Counted from the first letter of the stretch, positions 53,509 to 64,000 are shown. The stretch is DNA of 64,000 nucleotides from Nesterenkonia populi (GCF_007994735.1 NZ_VOIL01000001.1:1116001-1180000); one strand, 5' to 3'. The notes: generated by a model not told the origin, from the letters alone. Numbers and translations are program-made.

Positions 53509-56499
53509 ATGGCGACACGTACTTCCCCCTCGCGGTCGTCCGGACAGAAGAGCTCCTCCACGTCCGGAAAGTCCCGCGCGACGACGTCGAAGAACAAGAA
53601 GCAGCAGCCCGCTGAAGAGCAGATGCCGCTTCCTCTGCGCATACTCAGCGCCCTCTGGATGGCAATCGCCACCCCGGTCGGCACGAGCGTGCGCGGAATC
53701 GGGCGGCAGGCGAAGATCCACCCCGACGACCGGCGCGACGCCGCCGGCCTGGTGTTCCTGCTGCTGGCCGCGGCGACCGCCGTCGTCGACTGGTGGGGCG
53801 CACGCCACTGGGACCACTGGGCCCCGGAGCTGGTGCACCGGCTCACGGCCGGATCCCTGGGGTGGGCGAGCGTCATCCTGCCGCTGGCCCTGCTGATCAC
53901 CTCAGTCCGGCTGTTCCGCACCCCGCAGGCCCATGACGCCAACGGCCGGGTCGCGCTCGGCCTGGCGATCATCCTCGCTGCGGGCGCAGGCCTGGCGCAT
54001 CTCGCCGCGGGTCTGCCGAGCATCAACGAGACGTTCGAGCGGGGAGAGTCGGGCGGCTTCGAACAGATGCTGACCTCCGGGGGCGTGATCGGCTACCTCG
54101 TCGCCGTGCCGATGGCATCCCTAGTGACTGCATACCCGGTGTGGGTGATCCTCAGCGTGGTGCTGCTCGCCGGCGTGCTGGTGCTCACCGACACCCCGCT
54201 GCGCCGCATCCCGGAGCGGATCGACGTCGCACGCCACTACCTGATCGGAGAGTCGGCGCCGCGGCCGGCCCCCGAGGAGGAGCACGAGGACCTGCCCTCG
54301 GGCGGAGGCTCCCAGCAGAAGACTGCTGAGTACACCGGGGGCACCCCGACCGCGCCGAAGTCCAAGACGAAGTCGAAGTCGAAGCGACCGGGCTTCTTTG
54401 CGAAGATCAGCGACGAGGACGCCTCCGGCACTGAGGCCGCGCACACCCAGGCCACTGAGATCCTCGGCGAGGAGGCCGCCGCTGAGGGAGCGTACGACTC
54501 ACCGGTGGATGTGGATCCGGCGGCCGAGCCGGCGCCCAAGCCCGGCGCCAAGCGGCCCACCAAGCAGCAGCGGGAGATCCAGGCCGCCAAGGAGGCCGCC
54601 GGGCTGTACGACTACGAGGAGATGGTCGGGCAGAAGAAGCCTGCCGGGACTCAGTCCGAGGCCTCGTCCTCCGCCGCATCGATCCCGATGACCAGCGAGC
54701 CGGAGAAGCCGGCCCCTGTCACGGACTTCCCCGTGCGCTCCGAGCAGCTCGAACTGGCCGGGGACGTCACCTACACGCTGCCGGACCAGAAGCTGCTGCC
54801 GGCCGGTCCCGCGCCCAAGGAGCACACCGCCGCGAACGACGAGATCGTCGAGGCGCTGAACCGCACCTTCGCCCAGTTCAAGGTGGAAGCCCAGGTCACC
54901 GGGTTCTCCCGGGGCCCGACGGTCACCCGCTACGAGGTGGAGCTGACCCCCGGCACCAAGGTGGAGAAGGTCACCAGCCTGGAGAAGAACATCTCCCTGG
55001 CAGTGGCCTCCAACGAGGTCCGCATCCTCAGCCCGATCCCCGGCAAGTCCGCGATCGGCATCGAGATTCCCAACCGGGACAAGGAAGTCGTCGCACTGGG
55101 CGACGTCATGCGCTCCAACGCCGCCCGCAAGACCGACCACCCCATGGTGATGGGCGTGGGCAAGGACGTCGAGGGCGGCTATGTGGTCGCCAACCTTGCG
55201 AAGATGCCGCACATGCTGGTGGCCGGTGCCACCGGTGCCGGCAAGTCCGCGTTCATCAACTCGATGATCACCTCGGTGCTGATGCGCGCCACCCCGGACG
55301 AGGTCCGGATGGTCATGGTGGATCCCAAGCGGGTGGAGCTCACCGGCTACGAGGGCATCCCCCACCTGATCACCCCCATCATCACCGACCCCAAGAAGGC
55401 CGCGGAGGCCCTGGAATGGGTCGTGAAGGAGATGGACAACAGGTACGACGATCTCGCCCACTTCGGATACAAGCACGTGGACGACTTCAACAAGGCCGTC
55501 CGGGCGGGGAAGATCCAGCTGCCCCCGGACTCCAAGCGGGTCCTGCGGCCATACCCGTACCTGCTGGTGATCGTGGACGAGCTCGCTGACCTCATGATGG
55601 TTGCCCCGCGCGACGTCGAGGACAGCATCGTCCGCATCACCCAGCTGGCCCGTGCCGCCGGCATCCACTTGGTGCTGGCCACCCAGCGACCCTCGGTGAA
55701 TGTGGTGACTGGTCTCATCAAGGCCAACGTGCCCTCCAGGATGGCGTTCGCCACATCCTCGGCCACCGACTCCCGCGTGGTGCTGGACTCCGTGGGCGCG
55801 GAGAAGCTGCTCGGCCAGGGCGACGCGCTCTTCCTGCCGATGGGGGCCTCCAAGTCGATGCGTGTCCAGGGCGCATGGGTCAACGAGTCCGAGGTCCACG
55901 CCGTCGTCGAGCACGTGAAGTCCCAGCTGAAGGCTCAGTACGTGGACGACGCCGTGAAGGCGCTGGAGCCCAAGAAGAAGGAGATCGACGAGGACATCGG
56001 CGACGACCTCGAGCTGCTGGTGGCGGCCACCGAGCTGGTGGTCACCACCCAGTTCGGCTCCACCTCGATGCTGCAGCGCAAGCTCCGCGTCGGCTTCGCC
56101 AAGGCCGGCCGGCTCATGGACCTGATGGAGTCCCGCGGCGTCGTCGGCGCCTCCGAGGGGTCCAAGGCTCGTGACGTGCTGGTCCAGCCGGACGATCTCG
56201 CCGAGGTGCTCGCCACCATCAAGGGCCAGGACGCCCCGCAGGACGAGGAGCCCTACAACGGAGACGCCGTCGGCGTGGAGACCGCAGAGTCCGTCCCCCT
56301 GGCCGAGCCGCAGGGCGCGCCCGCCCAGGAGCCCCCGCAGGGCGGAACCACGGGGGCCGTCCAGACCGGCGAGGTCCAGGACCTCATCGCTGCGGACCTC
56401 GCTGAGCGCACCCAGAAGCTCCCCGAGGTCACCGAGTACTACGACGGGCACGACTCCGAGGGCGACGAGGACGCCTGGGACCTCACCGGCAGACGCTAG
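53509..56499 (+). CDS. ftsK: DNA translocase FtsK
   Basis: 996 residues. About four transmembrane helices lie in residues 75-225, then a Pro/Lys/Glu-rich linker, then the RecA-like motor (from about 440): Walker [17 protein letters not shown], Walker [15 protein letters not shown] and [21 protein letters not shown]. The C-terminal gamma domain ([29 protein letters not shown]) recognises polar DNA motifs. It moves the chromosome during division. TAGGTT (53497-53502) lies 6 nt before the ATG. Confidence 0.97.
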   Translation: MATRTSPSRSSGQKSSSTSGKSRATTSKNKKQQPAEEQMPLPLRILSALWMAIATPVGTSVRGIGRQAKIHPDDRRDAAGLVFLLLAAATAVVDWWGARHWDHWAPELVHRLTAGSLGWASVILPLALLITSVRLFRTPQAHDANGRVALGLAIILAAGAGLAHLAAGLPSINETFERGESGGFEQMLTSGGVIGYLVAVPMASLVTAYPVWVILSVVLLAGVLVLTDTPLRRIPERIDVARHYLIGESAPRPAPEEEHEDLPSGGGSQQKTAEYTGGTPTAPKSKTKSKSKRPGFFAKISDEDASGTEAAHTQATEILGEEAAAEGAYDSPVDVDPAAEPAPKPGAKRPTKQQREIQAAKEAAGLYDYEEMVGQKKPAGTQSEASSSAASIPMTSEPEKPAPVTDFPVRSEQLELAGDVTYTLPDQKLLPAGPAPKEHTAANDEIVEALNRTFAQFKVEAQVTGFSRGPTVTRYEVELTPGTKVEKVTSLEKNISLAVASNEVRILSPIPGKSAIGIEIPNRDKEVVALGDVMRSNAARKTDHPMVMGVGKDVEGGYVVANLAKMPHMLVAGATGAGKSAFINSMITSVLMRATPDEVRMVMVDPKRVELTGYEGIPHLITPIITDPKKAAEALEWVVKEMDNRYDDLAHFGYKHVDDFNKAVRAGKIQLPPDSKRVLRPYPYLLVIVDELADLMMVAPRDVEDSIVRITQLARAAGIHLVLATQRPSVNVVTGLIKANVPSRMAFATSSATDSRVVLDSVGAEKLLGQGDALFLPMGASKSMRVQGAWVNESEVHAVVEHVKSQLKAQYVDDAVKALEPKKKEIDEDIGDDLELLVAATELVVTTQFGSTSMLQRKLRVGFAKAGRLMDLMESRGVVGASEGSKARDVLVQPDDLAEVLATIKGQDAPQDEEPYNGDAVGVETAESVPLAEPQGAPAQEPPQGGTTGAVQTGEVQDLIAADLAERTQKLPEVTEYYDGHDSEGDEDAWDLTGRR

Positions 56500-56512
56500 T
56501 ACCCTCAAGTCC

Positions 56513-57133
56513 ATGACCGCACCGAATTCCGGCACTCAGCCACCAGTCCCGCTGTGGAACATCGCCAATGCGCTCACGATGCTTCGCATTGCGCTGGTGC
56601 CGGTGTTCGTGATCGCCCTGCTGCTCGACGCCGACGGGCTCGAGCCGCACGAGGGCGCCTGGAGGTGGGCTGCAGCGGCCATCTTCGCGGCCGCGATGAT
56701 CACCGACAAGATCGACGGGGACCTCGCCCGGGCTAAGAACCTGGTCACCGACTTCGGCAAGATCGCCGACCCCATCGCCGACAAGCTGCTCGTCGGCGCC
56801 GCCCTGATCATGCTCTCCCTGCTGGGCGAGCTGCCGTGGTGGGTCACCATCGTCATCCTCGTGCGTGAGCTGGGGATCACCCTGCTGCGCATGTGGATGA
56901 TCCGCACCCAGGTGATGCCCGCCTCCCGCGGCGGCAAGCTGAAGACCCTCCTGCAGGCGATCGGCCTTCAGCTGATGCTGCTGCCCCTGTCCGTCATCGC
57001 CGGGTGGCTCGACACTCTCGCCCTGTGGATCATGATCATTGCCGCCGTCGTCACCGTCATCACCGGCATCGACTACGTGGTCCAGGCGCTGCGGATACGC
57101 CGGGCCGCCGCAGGCCCCAAGGAGACTCCATGA
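56513..57133 (+). CDS. pgsA: CDP-diacylglycerol-glycerol-3-phosphate 3-phosphatidyltransferase
   Basis: 206 residues with the CDP-alcohol phosphotransferase motif DG-DLAR-(x8)-G-(x3)-D-(x3)-D seen in KIDGDLARAKNLVTDFGKI and DPIADK. Five to six hydrophobic helices fit the family. It makes phosphatidylglycerolphosphate in the membrane. It follows ftsK by 13 bp and overlaps cinA by 4 bp. Confidence 0.92.
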   Translation: MTAPNSGTQPPVPLWNIANALTMLRIALVPVFVIALLLDADGLEPHEGAWRWAAAAIFAAAMITDKIDGDLARAKNLVTDFGKIADPIADKLLVGAALIMLSLLGELPWWVTIVILVRELGITLLRMWMIRTQVMPASRGGKLKTLLQAIGLQLMLLPLSVIAGWLDTLALWIMIIAAVVTVITGIDYVVQALRIRRAAAGPKETP

Positions 57134-57768
57134 CCGTCCGGGGAGGAGCCGGAGAGGTCGCCGAGGAGGCAAGCCGCCGCCAAGACCCGGTGGAGCTGGT
57201 GCAGCGGTGCGCCCACCGCGGGCTCACCATTGCCACTGCGGAGTCGCTGACAGCAGGCTCGCTGGCCGCCCGGATCGCCGACGTCCCCGGGGCCTCCGCC
57301 GTGCTGCTCGGCGGTGTGGTCTCCTACTCCGTCGGCGTCAAGGAGGAAGTCCTCGAAGTTCCCGGCAGCCTGCTGGAGGAGAGGGGAGCCGTCGACGGCG
57401 AGGTGGCCGCCTGCATGGCACGAGGCGCAGCCCGCCGCTGCCGGACCGACATCGGCATCGCCACTACCGGAGTCGCAGGCCCCGCCTCGCACGACGGCAA
57501 AGACGTCGGCACTGTCTATCTGGGTGCGGCGGTCACCAAAGACGCCGTCGCCCGGCTCGGCATCACCCTGCCCCCGGACTCCGCGCCCCATCAGATCGAC
57601 GCTGACTGGGTCACCGGCTCGATCCTGCTTGACCTTGCCCCCGACGCCGAAGACGTCGACGACATGCGCGCCCACATCCGGTCCGCCTCCGTAGAGGGGG
57701 CTCTGAAGGTCCTCTACGACCTGCTCCTCACCGAGCCGGCCGGCATGACGGGAAGCCAGGAGGGGTAG
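57130..57768 (+). CDS. cinA: CinA-type nicotinamide-nucleotide amidohydrolase
   Basis: 212 residues, the C-terminal CinA domain alone (PncC type). TIATAESLTAGSLAARIADVPGAS, GGVVSYSVGVKEEVLEV, GIATTGVAGPASHDGKDVGTVYL are the family signatures with the catalytic Ser and Lys. It deamidates nicotinamide mononucleotide. ATGA overlap with pgsA shows coupling. Confidence 0.92.
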   Translation: MTVRGGAGEVAEEASRRQDPVELVQRCAHRGLTIATAESLTAGSLAARIADVPGASAVLLGGVVSYSVGVKEEVLEVPGSLLEERGAVDGEVAACMARGAARRCRTDIGIATTGVAGPASHDGKDVGTVYLGAAVTKDAVARLGITLPPDSAPHQIDADWVTGSILLDLAPDAEDVDDMRAHIRSASVEGALKVLYDLLLTEPAGMTGSQEG

Positions 57769-57891
57769 GGCCTCCCGCTGGAGAGGGTTTCGGGCTAGTG
57801 TGGGAACAAGTCAGCCCCCTATCCCGTTGTTCCAGGTCAGTTCGAAAACGATCCGAGTCTCAGCCGCAGCCGCTCAGCAAGGAGTCAGCAC

Positions 57892-58290
57892 ATGGTGCGA
57901 CAGCCAGTCACCGTCAACGGAGTCACCCGGTGGAAGGACACCGAGGAGCAGCTCCCCCACGTCGAAGCGCCGGAGGCCAAGGGCGTGACCATGCGCCAGG
58001 AGATCGGTGACGTGCTCCGCAGCATTCGCCAGGAGGAGGGCCGGACCCTCCGCGACGTCTCCCACGGCGCCCGGGTCTCCCTCGGATATCTCTCGGAGGT
58101 GGAGCGCGGCCAGAAGGAAGCGTCCTCCGAGCTGCTCGCCTCCATCTGCGCAGCTCTGAACGTCCCGCTGGCCGTCATGCTCTTCCAGGTCGCCGAGCGC
58201 ATCGCCGTCGCTGAGGGTGTGACCATCCCCGACACTGTCCCCGCAGAGTTCCAGCAGGAGTTCAGCACCGACGAGCTCATCGGTGCGTGA
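57892..58290 (+). CDS. ClgR-like helix-turn-helix transcriptional regulator
   Basis: 132 residues. An XRE-type domain lies at about 35-95: [46 protein letters not shown] regulator of the ClgR/PopR type just upstream of recA is a conserved actinobacterial arrangement; ClgR controls Clp protease and stress genes. A TAGTGT hexamer (57796-57801) about 90 nt upstream suggests a leader. Confidence 0.88.
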   Translation: MVRQPVTVNGVTRWKDTEEQLPHVEAPEAKGVTMRQEIGDVLRSIRQEEGRTLRDVSHGARVSLGYLSEVERGQKEASSELLASICAALNVPLAVMLFQVAERIAVAEGVTIPDTVPAEFQQEFSTDELIGA

Positions 58291-58504
58291 GTCCCGGTTC
58301 TGGTCACTCATGGAGGGTGAGTTCGGCGAGGGCTACGCCCACGTGCTCGCCGGAGAGCTGGTCATCAGCGAGTACCAGCTGACCGCCAGGCAGGCGCTGG
58401 AGGCCGGTGTGCAGCCGCGACAGGTATGGGCCTCGCTGTGCCTTCAGCAGGATGTCCCCGAAGAGCGTTGGCTGGGACGGGACATCACGCCCAAGAGGGG
58501 CTGA
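58283..58504 (+). CDS. DUF3046 family protein
   Basis: 73 residues, GTG start, overlapping the regulator by 8 bp. The sequence ([21 protein letters not shown] and a C-terminal [11 protein letters not shown]) matches the small DUF3046 proteins found next to recA in Actinobacteria. Function unknown. Confidence 0.85.
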   Translation: MRESRFWSLMEGEFGEGYAHVLAGELVISEYQLTARQALEAGVQPRQVWASLCLQQDVPEERWLGRDITPKRG

Positions 58505-58531
58505 AGGTCCGGGCATGCACGGCGTGTTGGT

Positions 58532-58547
58532 TCGAACATATATTCGA
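58532..58547. promoter_or_regulatory. LexA (SOS) box upstream of recA
   Basis: TCGAACATATATTCGA fits the actinobacterial LexA consensus TCGAAC-N4-GTTCGA with one mismatch in the right half. A TAGAGT hexamer (58556-58561) follows and the box covers the expected -35 position. This gives a leader of about 125 nt for recA. Confidence 0.85.
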
Positions 58548-58691
58548 TGTGGGGCTAGAGTCTTGCACTGAGGGTAGTCGCAGTCGGCGCCACGCCGAAC
58601 GGCCCGCAGTCCAGGCAGTGTCAGAAGGCATGTCAGAGGCCGGTCATAGTGTCGACTGCGTACCGACAGACCACAACCCGTGAGGTGAACC

Positions 58692-59729
58692 ATGGCAGCA
58701 AGTCCTGACCGCGAGAAGGCCCTGGAAGCGGCCCTGGCCCAGATCGACAAGCAGTACGGCAAGGGCTCAGTGATGCGCCTGGGCGATGAGACCCGGGCCC
58801 CCATCGAGGCGATCCCGACCTCCTCCATCGCTATGGACGCCGCACTGGGCATCGGAGGATTCCCCCGGGGCCGTGTGGCGGAGATCTACGGCCCGGAGTC
58901 CAGCGGCAAGACCACAGTGGCGCTGCACGCTGTGGCCAACGCTCAGAAGAACGGGGGCATCGCCGCGTTCATCGATGCGGAGCACGCTCTGGACCCCAGC
59001 TACGCCGCGAAGCTGGGTGTGGACACCGACGCTCTGCTGGTGTCCCAGCCCGACACTGGTGAGCAGGCTCTGGAGATCATGGACATGCTGGTCTCGTCCG
59101 GCTCTCTGGACATCGTCGTCATCGACTCGGTGGCCGCACTGGTGCCCCGCGCGGAGATCGAGGGCGAGATGGGTGACTCCCACGTGGGCCTGCAGGCCCG
59201 CCTGATGTCTCAGGCGCTGCGTAAGATCGCCGGCCGTCTGGCCCAGACCAAGACCACCGCGATCTTCATCAACCAGCTGCGTGAGAAGGTCGGTGTCTTC
59301 TTCGGCTCCCCTGAGACCACCTCCGGCGGCAAGGCCCTGAAGTTCTACGCCTCCGTGCGTGTGGATGTTCGCCGCATCGAGACCCTCAAGGAGGGGACCA
59401 ACGCGGTCGGCAACCGGACCCGCGCCAAGATCGTGAAGAACAAGATGGCCCCGCCGTTCAAGCAGGCCGAGTTCGACATCCTCTACGGGGAAGGCATCTC
59501 CAGGGAGGGCGGCCTGATCGACGTAGGGGTGGAGAACGGCCTGGTGAAGAAGTCCGGTGCCTGGTTCACCTATGAGGGCGACCAGCTCGGCCAGGGCAAG
59601 GAGAAGGCCCGCCAGTTCCTGAAGGACAACCCGGACCTTGCCGATGAGGTTGAACGCCGCATCAAGGAGAAGCTCGGCATCATCAAGCCTGAAGGTGAGG
59701 AAGAGGCGCCTGAGCTCAAGGCCGTCTGA
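58692..59729 (+). CDS. recA: recombinase RecA
   Basis: 345 residues. Walker [10 protein letters not shown], the MAW-like loop and L1/L2 DNA-binding loops ([21 protein letters not shown]) and the C-terminal acidic tail ([12 protein letters not shown]) are present. It carries out strand exchange and activates LexA self-cleavage. The start has AGGTGAACC upstream. No intein interrupts the gene. Confidence 0.98.
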   Translation: MAASPDREKALEAALAQIDKQYGKGSVMRLGDETRAPIEAIPTSSIAMDAALGIGGFPRGRVAEIYGPESSGKTTVALHAVANAQKNGGIAAFIDAEHALDPSYAAKLGVDTDALLVSQPDTGEQALEIMDMLVSSGSLDIVVIDSVAALVPRAEIEGEMGDSHVGLQARLMSQALRKIAGRLAQTKTTAIFINQLREKVGVFFGSPETTSGGKALKFYASVRVDVRRIETLKEGTNAVGNRTRAKIVKNKMAPPFKQAEFDILYGEGISREGGLIDVGVENGLVKKSGAWFTYEGDQLGQGKEKARQFLKDNPDLADEVERRIKEKLGIIKPEGEEEAPELKAV

Positions 59730-59798
59730 CACGCCTGCGGGCACTGAATGGGCACTCCTCGGCCCAGCACATCGCAGGCCAGATCAGACGGGAGGCAG

Positions 59799-60446
59799 AT
59801 GAACGACAAGATTGAAGAGCTCCGACAGACTGTGGAGAAGCTGGAGTCCGGAGAGATTCGCTCCGACCTCTTCCACGGGGAGGCCGCGGAGGCTCCTGCC
59901 GGTTCCGGGAAGGGGAGTCGGCAGGAGCCTGCAGCAGCTGAGGGCTCCGGCTCGGAATACTCCAAAGCTCGGGCTGCGGTCCTGCGAAAGCTGACCGGAT
60001 CGCCGAAGTCCCGGCACCAGCTCGCTGAAGCGCTCCGGGAGAAGGAACACTCCGAGGAGATCGTCGGGCAGGTGCTGGACCGGATGGAGGAGGTGCAGCT
60101 GATCGATGACGCCGCCTTCGCGCATACCTGGGTGCGCACCCGCCACGAGCTCAAAGGCCTCGGGGCCTCCGCGCTCCGCCGGGAGCTGCAGGAGAAGGGG
60201 ATCAGCCCCGAGGACATCGAAGCTGCTCTGGATCAGCTGACCGTCGAGGACCAGGACGCGGCAGCCCGGGAACTGGTCGAGAACAAGCTGCGCGGCGTCG
60301 TCGTGCCCGTCGGCATGGGACCTGAGGACCGCAGCGAGCGGGACAAGCTCACCCGCAGGCTGGTCAACATGCTCGCCCGCAGGGGGCACAGCCCGGGAAC
60401 CGCTTTCAGCATCGTCCGGGATGCCCTGGACACCCGCGCCGCGTAG
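59799..60446 (+). CDS. recX: regulatory protein RecX
   Basis: About 215 residues from an ATG with GGAGGC 5-6 nt upstream; an ATG 51 bp earlier lacks such a signal. The C-terminal three-helix RecX repeats are seen ([59 protein letters not shown]). It inhibits or modulates RecA. The first 60 residues are a Gly/Glu/Ala-rich extension. Confidence 0.9.
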   Translation: MNDKIEELRQTVEKLESGEIRSDLFHGEAAEAPAGSGKGSRQEPAAAEGSGSEYSKARAAVLRKLTGSPKSRHQLAEALREKEHSEEIVGQVLDRMEEVQLIDDAAFAHTWVRTRHELKGLGASALRRELQEKGISPEDIEAALDQLTVEDQDAAARELVENKLRGVVVPVGMGPEDRSERDKLTRRLVNMLARRGHSPGTAFSIVRDALDTRAA

Positions 60447-60508
60447 AATCCGCAGGACACCCCGCACCCTTCACGCACCCGCGTACCACGCACCGCAGAG
60501 CAGAGCCG

Positions 60509-62044
60509 ATGACAGACACCCTCCTGGACCGCCCCGCACAGCGCACCGGACCCTCCCGCACCTATGAGGTGCGCACCTTCGGATGCCAGATGAACGTCCA
60601 CGACTCCGAACGGATCTCCGGGCTTCTCGAAGGCTCCGGCTACAGCCCAGCGGAGGACGGCCAGACCCCGGACCTCGTCGTCTTCAACACCTGCGCGGTC
60701 CGGGAGAACGCCGACAACCGGCTCTACGGCAACCTCGGCCAGCTCAAGAGCATCAAAGCGGCCCGGGAAGGCATGCAGATCGCCGTCGGCGGCTGCCTCG
60801 CCCAGAAGGACCAGAACACCGTCCTGGAGAAGGCGCCCTGGGTCGACGTCGTCTTCGGGACCCACAACATCGGCTCCCTGCCCACCCTGCTGGAACGCTC
60901 CCGGCACAACGCTGAGGCTGAGCTGGAGATCCTCGAGTCCCTCGAAACCTTCCCCTCCACCCTGCCGACCAAGCGGGAGACCGTGCACTCCGGCTGGGTG
61001 TCGATCTCTGTGGGCTGCAACAACACCTGCACCTTCTGCATCGTCCCCTCCCTGCGCGGCAAGGAGAAGGACCGCCGGCCCGGCGAGATCCTCGCCGAGG
61101 TCCAGGCGCTCGTCGACGACGGCGCCGTCGAGGTCACCCTGCTCGGCCAGAACGTCAACACCTACGGCGTCGAGTTCCGGGACCGAGGCGCCTTCGCCAA
61201 ACTGCTGCGCGCCTGCGGCGAGATCGAAGGGCTCGAACGGGTCCGGTTCACCAGCCCCCACCCGGCGTCCTTCACCGACGACGTCATCGATGCCATGGCC
61301 GAGACCCCCAACGTGATGCCGCAGCTGCACATGCCCCTGCAGTCAGGCTCGGACCGGATCCTGAAATCCATGCGCCGGTCCTACCGCTCATCCCGGTTCC
61401 TCAGCATCCTCGACAAGGTCAGGGAGCGGATGCCGCGCGCGGCAGTCACCACCGACATCATCGTCGGCTTCCCCGGGGAGACCGAGGAGGACTTCGAGGA
61501 GACCATGCGGGTCGTCGAGGAGTCCCGGTTCGCCAGCGCCTTCACCTTCCAGTATTCGCCTCGCCCCGGAACTCCCGCCGCCGAGTTCGAGGACCAGCTG
61601 CCCAAGGAGATCGTCCAGGAACGGTTCGAACGCCTCCTCGCCCTGCAGGACCGCATCTGCGCCGAGGAGAACCAGAAGCTCCTGGGCACAGACCAGGAGC
61701 TTCTGGTCACCGCCGACTCCGGCAGCAAGTTCGAGCAGACCGGCCGACTCTCCGGACGGGCACCCGACCACCGGCTCGTCCACTTCAGCCTCCCCGACGG
61801 CGCCGAGCAGCCCCGGCCGGGAGACTTCGTCACCGTCCCGATCACCCGAGCCGGCAAAACCCACCTCATCGCAGACCCTGAGCCCCACCAGTACAGCCTG
61901 CGCCGCTCCCGGGCCGGGGACGCCTGGGACCGTCGGCAGGCTGACTCCTGCGGCGTCGGCACCACTCAGGTCACCGGGGACACGCCCGCCGCCGTCTCCC
62001 TCGGGATGCCCAGCATGCGCCCGGCCGGCAGCATCCAGGTCTGA
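60509..62044 (+). CDS. miaB: tRNA-2-methylthio-N6-dimethylallyladenosine synthase MiaB
   Basis: 511 residues. The N-terminal UPF0004 domain has three Cys ([22 protein letters not shown]), the radical-SAM domain has [11 protein letters not shown], and a TRAM domain follows (about 390-450). It methylthiolates A37 of tRNAs. A C-terminal tail of about 50 residues is extra. The 8-bp gap to miaA suggests an operon. Confidence 0.96.
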   Translation: MTDTLLDRPAQRTGPSRTYEVRTFGCQMNVHDSERISGLLEGSGYSPAEDGQTPDLVVFNTCAVRENADNRLYGNLGQLKSIKAAREGMQIAVGGCLAQKDQNTVLEKAPWVDVVFGTHNIGSLPTLLERSRHNAEAELEILESLETFPSTLPTKRETVHSGWVSISVGCNNTCTFCIVPSLRGKEKDRRPGEILAEVQALVDDGAVEVTLLGQNVNTYGVEFRDRGAFAKLLRACGEIEGLERVRFTSPHPASFTDDVIDAMAETPNVMPQLHMPLQSGSDRILKSMRRSYRSSRFLSILDKVRERMPRAAVTTDIIVGFPGETEEDFEETMRVVEESRFASAFTFQYSPRPGTPAAEFEDQLPKEIVQERFERLLALQDRICAEENQKLLGTDQELLVTADSGSKFEQTGRLSGRAPDHRLVHFSLPDGAEQPRPGDFVTVPITRAGKTHLIADPEPHQYSLRRSRAGDAWDRRQADSCGVGTTQVTGDTPAAVSLGMPSMRPAGSIQV

Positions 62045-62052
62045 AGCAGCCT

Positions 62053-62982
62053 GTGACCGCGCCTCTGATCACCGTCGTGGGCCCCACCGCCTCAGGGAAG
62101 TCCGGTCTCGCCGTAGAGCTCGCCGAACAGCTCACGGCCGAGGGTGCCCCCGGCGAGGTGATCAACGCCGACTCCATGCAGTTCTACCGCGGCATGGACA
62201 TCGGCACCGCAAAAGTCACCGCCGAAGAGACGCGAGGGGTGCCCCACCACCTCTTCGACATCCTCAGCATCACCGAAGAGGCCGCCGCCTCCGAGTACCA
62301 GCCGCAGGCCCGGCAGAAGATCGCAGAGATTCGAGCGCGAGGGAAGACCCCCATCCTCGTGGGCGGGTCCGGGCTCTACGTGCGCGCCGCCATCGACATC
62401 ATCGACTTCCCGCCCGCCGACGCCCAGGTCCGTGCCCAGCTGGAACGCGAGCTCGCAGAGCAGGGGAGCGAAACGCTTCGTCAGGAGCTGCGCACCAAGG
62501 ACCCCGACTCTGAGGCGGTCATCCGGGACGACCGCCGCCTCATCCGGGCCCTTGAGGTCGTGAGGATCACCGGCGGCACCTTCACCGCCTTCATGCCGGA
62601 GCACCGCTGCGAGCCCTCCGTGGAGCCGGTGGTACAGATCGGCACGCATGTCGAAAGGCCTGTGCTGCGGGAACGGATCGAGCAGCGGGTCCATCAGATG
62701 GTCGAGCACGGCCTGCTCGAGGAGGTCCGTGCCCTCGAGGCCCAGGGGCTCCGGGAAGGAAAGACCGCCTCACGCGCCATCGGCTACCAGCAGTTCCTCA
62801 GCGTCCTGGACGGCCGGCACACCCACGAGGAGGCCGTGGAGCAGACCATCAACGCCACCCGGAAGCTCGCTCGCCGCCAGGACACCTGGTTCCGCGCCGA
62901 CCGGCGCATCACCTGGATCCCCGCCCTGGAGCGCGATGCCGCAGATCAGGCAATGGAAGTCATCGCCGCCGCCCATGGTTAG
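62053..62982 (+). CDS. miaA: tRNA dimethylallyltransferase MiaA
   Basis: 309 residues with GTG start. The P-loop VVGPTASGKSGLAVELAEQ, NADSMQFYRGMDIGTAKV and VGGSGLYVRA are seen. It adds the dimethylallyl group that MiaB then modifies. It lies between miaB and dapF with 8-bp gaps. Confidence 0.96.
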   Translation: MTAPLITVVGPTASGKSGLAVELAEQLTAEGAPGEVINADSMQFYRGMDIGTAKVTAEETRGVPHHLFDILSITEEAAASEYQPQARQKIAEIRARGKTPILVGGSGLYVRAAIDIIDFPPADAQVRAQLERELAEQGSETLRQELRTKDPDSEAVIRDDRRLIRALEVVRITGGTFTAFMPEHRCEPSVEPVVQIGTHVERPVLRERIEQRVHQMVEHGLLEEVRALEAQGLREGKTASRAIGYQQFLSVLDGRHTHEEAVEQTINATRKLARRQDTWFRADRRITWIPALERDAADQAMEVIAAAHG

Positions 62983-62990
62983 GTAGACGC

Positions 62991-63902
62991 ATGCAGTTCA
63001 CCAAGGCCCACGCCACCGGCAACGACTTCGTCCTCCTGGCCGACCCCGCCGGGCAGATGGACCTGGACGCCGGCTTCATCGCCGCATCCTGCGACCGGCA
63101 CCTCGGCGTCGGCGCCGACGGTCTGATCCGGGCGGTGCCCTCCCACTGGATGGCCAAGGGCCGCCGGCTGCTGGCCGAGCACGAGCTCGTCAGCACCGAC
63201 GAGGCGCCGGTCTGGTTCATGGACTACTACAACGGGGACGGCTCGGTCGCTGAGATGTGCGGCAACGGGGTCCGCGCCTTCGTCCACTTCCTCGCCGCGG
63301 AGGGCCTCGCGGAGCTCGCTGAGGGGGAGGAGCTGCCGATCATGACACGCGCCGGGCTGCGCGCGGTCCGCCGGGTCCCGGAGGGCTACGCCGTGGGCAT
63401 GGGGGTCTGGTCCTTCATCGACCCGCAGATGGCCGCAGAGCAGGCCAGCGACTCACTGGTGAAAGCCTCCAGCCAGCATGAGCCGCGCCCCGCCCTAAGC
63501 ATCTCCATGGGCAACCCGCACACCGTCGTCGCGCTGCCGGACGAAGCCTCCCTTGAGCAGCTGAACCTGACCGAAGCGCCCACGGTGGAGCCGCTGCCGC
63601 CGCACGGCACCAACGTGGAGTTCGTAGTGCCCGGCAGCCCGCTGGTGCAGCACGGCGTCGGCCAGGTGCGGATGCGTGTGCATGAGCGCGGGTCGGGGGA
63701 GACCCTGTCCTGCGGCACCGGTGCCTGCGCAGCTGCGGCTGCCACGCGGGTGTGGGTCGCTGACGACGCAGTGGACACCTGGAAGGTCGCCGTCCCCGGC
63801 GGAGAGGTCACGGTGAGCTTCGCCGCCCGGGAGGACGGCGCCGAGGAGGTCACTCTCGCCGGCCCGGCCACCATTGTCTTCACCGGAGAGCTGGTCCCCT
63901 AG
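62991..63902 (+). CDS. dapF: diaminopimelate epimerase
   Basis: 303 residues. Both catalytic cysteines are visible in EMCGNGVRAF and LSCGTGACAAA; the substrate loop KAHATGNDFVLL opens the chain. It converts LL- to meso-diaminopimelate for lysine and peptidoglycan. It completes the dap genes in this window together with dapA and dapB. Confidence 0.96.
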   Translation: MQFTKAHATGNDFVLLADPAGQMDLDAGFIAASCDRHLGVGADGLIRAVPSHWMAKGRRLLAEHELVSTDEAPVWFMDYYNGDGSVAEMCGNGVRAFVHFLAAEGLAELAEGEELPIMTRAGLRAVRRVPEGYAVGMGVWSFIDPQMAAEQASDSLVKASSQHEPRPALSISMGNPHTVVALPDEASLEQLNLTEAPTVEPLPPHGTNVEFVVPGSPLVQHGVGQVRMRVHERGSGETLSCGTGACAAAAATRVWVADDAVDTWKVAVPGGEVTVSFAAREDGAEEVTLAGPATIVFTGELVP

Positions 63903-63907
63903 AGCCT

Positions 63908-64000
63908 ATGGAGATCCCCGCCCTGATCCTTGCCGCACTGCTGCTCACCGCAGGCCTGGTGGGCTCTGCGCGGCGCGCGCTCGGCACCAAGACCGGACTG
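63908..64000 (+). CDS. start of a membrane or exported protein (partial)
   Basis: An ATG 5 bp after the dapF stop opens a frame running off the window, starting MEIPALILAALLLTAGLVGS then ARRALGTKTGL. The hydrophobic segment is a signal or transmembrane helix. Too short for identification. Confidence 0.55.
   Translation, partial: MEIPALILAALLLTAGLVGSARRALGTKTGL

Noticed and set aside
1..64000. CRISPR array, tRNA or rRNA genes, replication origin
   Set aside because: No regularly spaced repeats beyond the 23-bp triple repeat, no cloverleaf or rRNA-like segment, and no DnaA-box cluster was noticed on reading.

Overview
The window is a high-GC actinobacterial chromosome segment, most likely from Micrococcales. 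The Micrococcaceae (a Nesterenkonia- or Arthrobacter-like organism) fit best. The evidence is the block dapA, ribonuclease J, ftsK, pgsA, cinA, a ClgR-type regulator, DUF3046, recA, recX, miaB, miaA, dapF, plus actinobacterial lipoproteins (DUF6318), an LCP protein and many leaderless starts with a TANNNT hexamer 6-9 nt before the start codon. The genus is a guess; no rRNA or tRNA gene is present to settle it.

Layout. (1) 1-5799: the end of a membrane protein, a flavin/Rieske redox pair, then the S-adenosylmethionine cycle: metK and a methyltransferase leftwards, ahcY rightwards. (2) 5836-7161: a DUF4143-type ATPase preceded by three 23-bp direct repeats. (3) 7313-34271: a large surface-glycopolymer locus. 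It holds a sialyltransferase-like/NeuB fusion, many glycosyltransferases (GT2, GT8, rhamnosyltransferase-like, GT4-like), a UDP-glucuronate 4-epimerase, a GT8-hydrolase fusion, an ATP-grasp protein, a KdsB-type CMP-sugar synthetase, two tandem TPR/sialyltransferase-like proteins, an LCP attachment enzyme and a CDP-glycerol-phosphotransferase-like protein. IS30, IS481 and IS3 elements and remnants interrupt it, and part of it (about 9.1-12.4 kb) is clearly lower in GC. (4) 34333-48224: an M16 peptidase; an acetamidase, amino-acid-type ABC transporter and GntR/FadR regulator group with a palindromic operator; two secreted proteins; a complete-looking molybdopterin set (moaD, moaA, moeA, moaC, mog, moaE); and galE. 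(5) 48274-64000: lysine/cell-wall and housekeeping genes in conserved order (dapB, dapA, rnj, ftsK, pgsA, cinA, clgR, recA, recX, miaB, miaA, dapF) with an acyltransferase-like membrane protein between dapB and dapA.

How the genes fit together. The most interesting part is region 3. A NeuB-family synthase, a CMP-ulosonate synthetase and three sialyltransferase-like domains form, on paper, a route to make, activate and transfer an ulosonic acid. With the LCP protein and the CDP-glycerol-type transferase this suggests a wall polymer of the teichulosonic-acid type. The route is inferred from domain content; sugar identity and linkage cannot be read from the sequence.
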